Positions 5,119 through 5,453 of a stretch of 5,453 bases of DNA are shown in pieces. How positions within the stretch are numbered: position 1 is the first letter of the stretch; every line of letters starts with the position of its first letter. The stretch lies in assembly GCA_029262715.1 (NCBI GenBank), contig JAJCYX010000288.1, forward strand, positions 1-5,453, in the 5' to 3' direction. This stretch comes from Chloroflexota bacterium. GTDB taxonomy: Bacteria > Chloroflexota > Dehalococcoidia > Lucifugimonadales > Lucifugimonadaceae. Both the position numbers and the translations under genes were made by a program. The notes under the pieces are model-generated. The model was not told the DNA's origin and ran no database searches. It saw only the letters and a list, made by a program, of their open reading frames with translations.

Positions 5119-5453
5119 CTGGAAGAGCAAGCCAGGCTTATCGTTCAGCTGACTCGCGACCTGGGTCGGCAAGACGGTTTCACGCGCCTGCTAAATAATG
5201 CGAACGATAAATTAACCGAGGTGCTCGCAATACCGTTCGTCATCATTGTTCCGATCACGACGTTAGCATCTACGTCGTTGTCAGTAGCCACCACCGGCCT
5301 GTGGAGCATTGTGATCGACGTTGTTTACGGCATTCTGGTCTTTCCACTTCTGCTCACTTCCAGGTTTCATCAGGTTGTACCGGTACTAACGGTAGTGACG
5401 TTCATCCCGTCACTTTTTCTTGTGATCGTGGTCTATCTGTTTGTCTCGTTGAT
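5119..5453 (+). CDS. Membrane protein, N-terminal part, cut by the window end
   Basis: A frame open from after a TAG at 5086 to the window end, with no stop. Read from CTG 5119 it gives 111 residues. A charged amphipathic N-terminus (LEEQARLIVQLTRDLG, then FTRLLNNANDKL) is followed by hydrophobic segments at about 35-50, 61-80 and 87-111. That pattern, hydrophilic helix then membrane helices, is typical of a real membrane protein and hard to get by chance. No ATG, GTG or TTG occurs in frame before GTG 5221, which lacks a ribosome binding site and would remove the amphipathic part. CTG at 5119 with a strong site upstream is therefore the likeliest start; a small upstream frameshift is the alternative. 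I do not recognise the family. Confidence 0.55.
   Translation, partial: MEEQARLIVQLTRDLGRQDGFTRLLNNANDKLTEVLAIPFVIIVPITTLASTSLSVATTGLWSIVIDVVYGILVFPLLLTSRFHQVVPVLTVVTFIPSLFLVIVVYLFVSL

Noticed and set aside
1..5453. CRISPR array, tRNA, rRNA, transposase or phage genes.
   Set aside because: No regularly spaced direct repeats, cloverleaf or rRNA-like sequence, and no frame resembling mobile-element proteins was seen.

Overview
The window carries three complete genes and two genes cut by the window edges. It looks like ordinary chromosome of a moderately GC-rich bacterium. The style of the redox subunits (a formate-dehydrogenase-like alpha subunit with extra Fe-S motifs beside a NuoF-type NADH subunit) and the scattered intergenic palindromes fit an uncultured Chloroflexota-type genome (Dehalococcoidia/SAR202-like). 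This assignment is an inference from protein flavour, not a marker gene, and is weak.

Left part, plus strand (1-3503): the 3' end of a NADH-binding subunit of the NuoF/HoxF/FdsB family. After a 226-base gap holding a palindromic repeat and a hairpin comes a 928-residue multi-cluster alpha subunit. It has a [2Fe-2S] domain, a His-Cys [4Fe-4S] motif followed by a second Cys motif in a 25-residue register, two ferredoxin clusters, the [4Fe-4S] site of molybdopterin enzymes, and a full-length molybdopterin oxidoreductase fold. Together the two would pass electrons between NAD(H) and a partner through a chain of Fe-S clusters. The alpha subunit resembles formate dehydrogenase throughout, but the catalytic Cys/Sec-His pair and a signature Arg are replaced. 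It is therefore unlikely to oxidise formate, and its true substrate or partner is unknown.

Middle (3504-4053): a 165-base spacer with hairpins, then a classical thioredoxin gene closed by a textbook rho-independent terminator.

Right part (4054-5453): about 280 bases of non-coding sequence with a second copy of the palindromic repeat and a degenerate third. Next is a minus-strand gene for a six-helix membrane protein of unknown function. A C/T-rich repeat overlaps the sequence just upstream of it. A divergent plus-strand gene for another membrane protein then runs off the end of the window, apparently starting at a CTG codon behind a strong ribosome binding site.

The best candidates for something undescribed are the catalytically altered, cluster-enriched alpha subunit and, less so, the repeat elements that sit between the genes.
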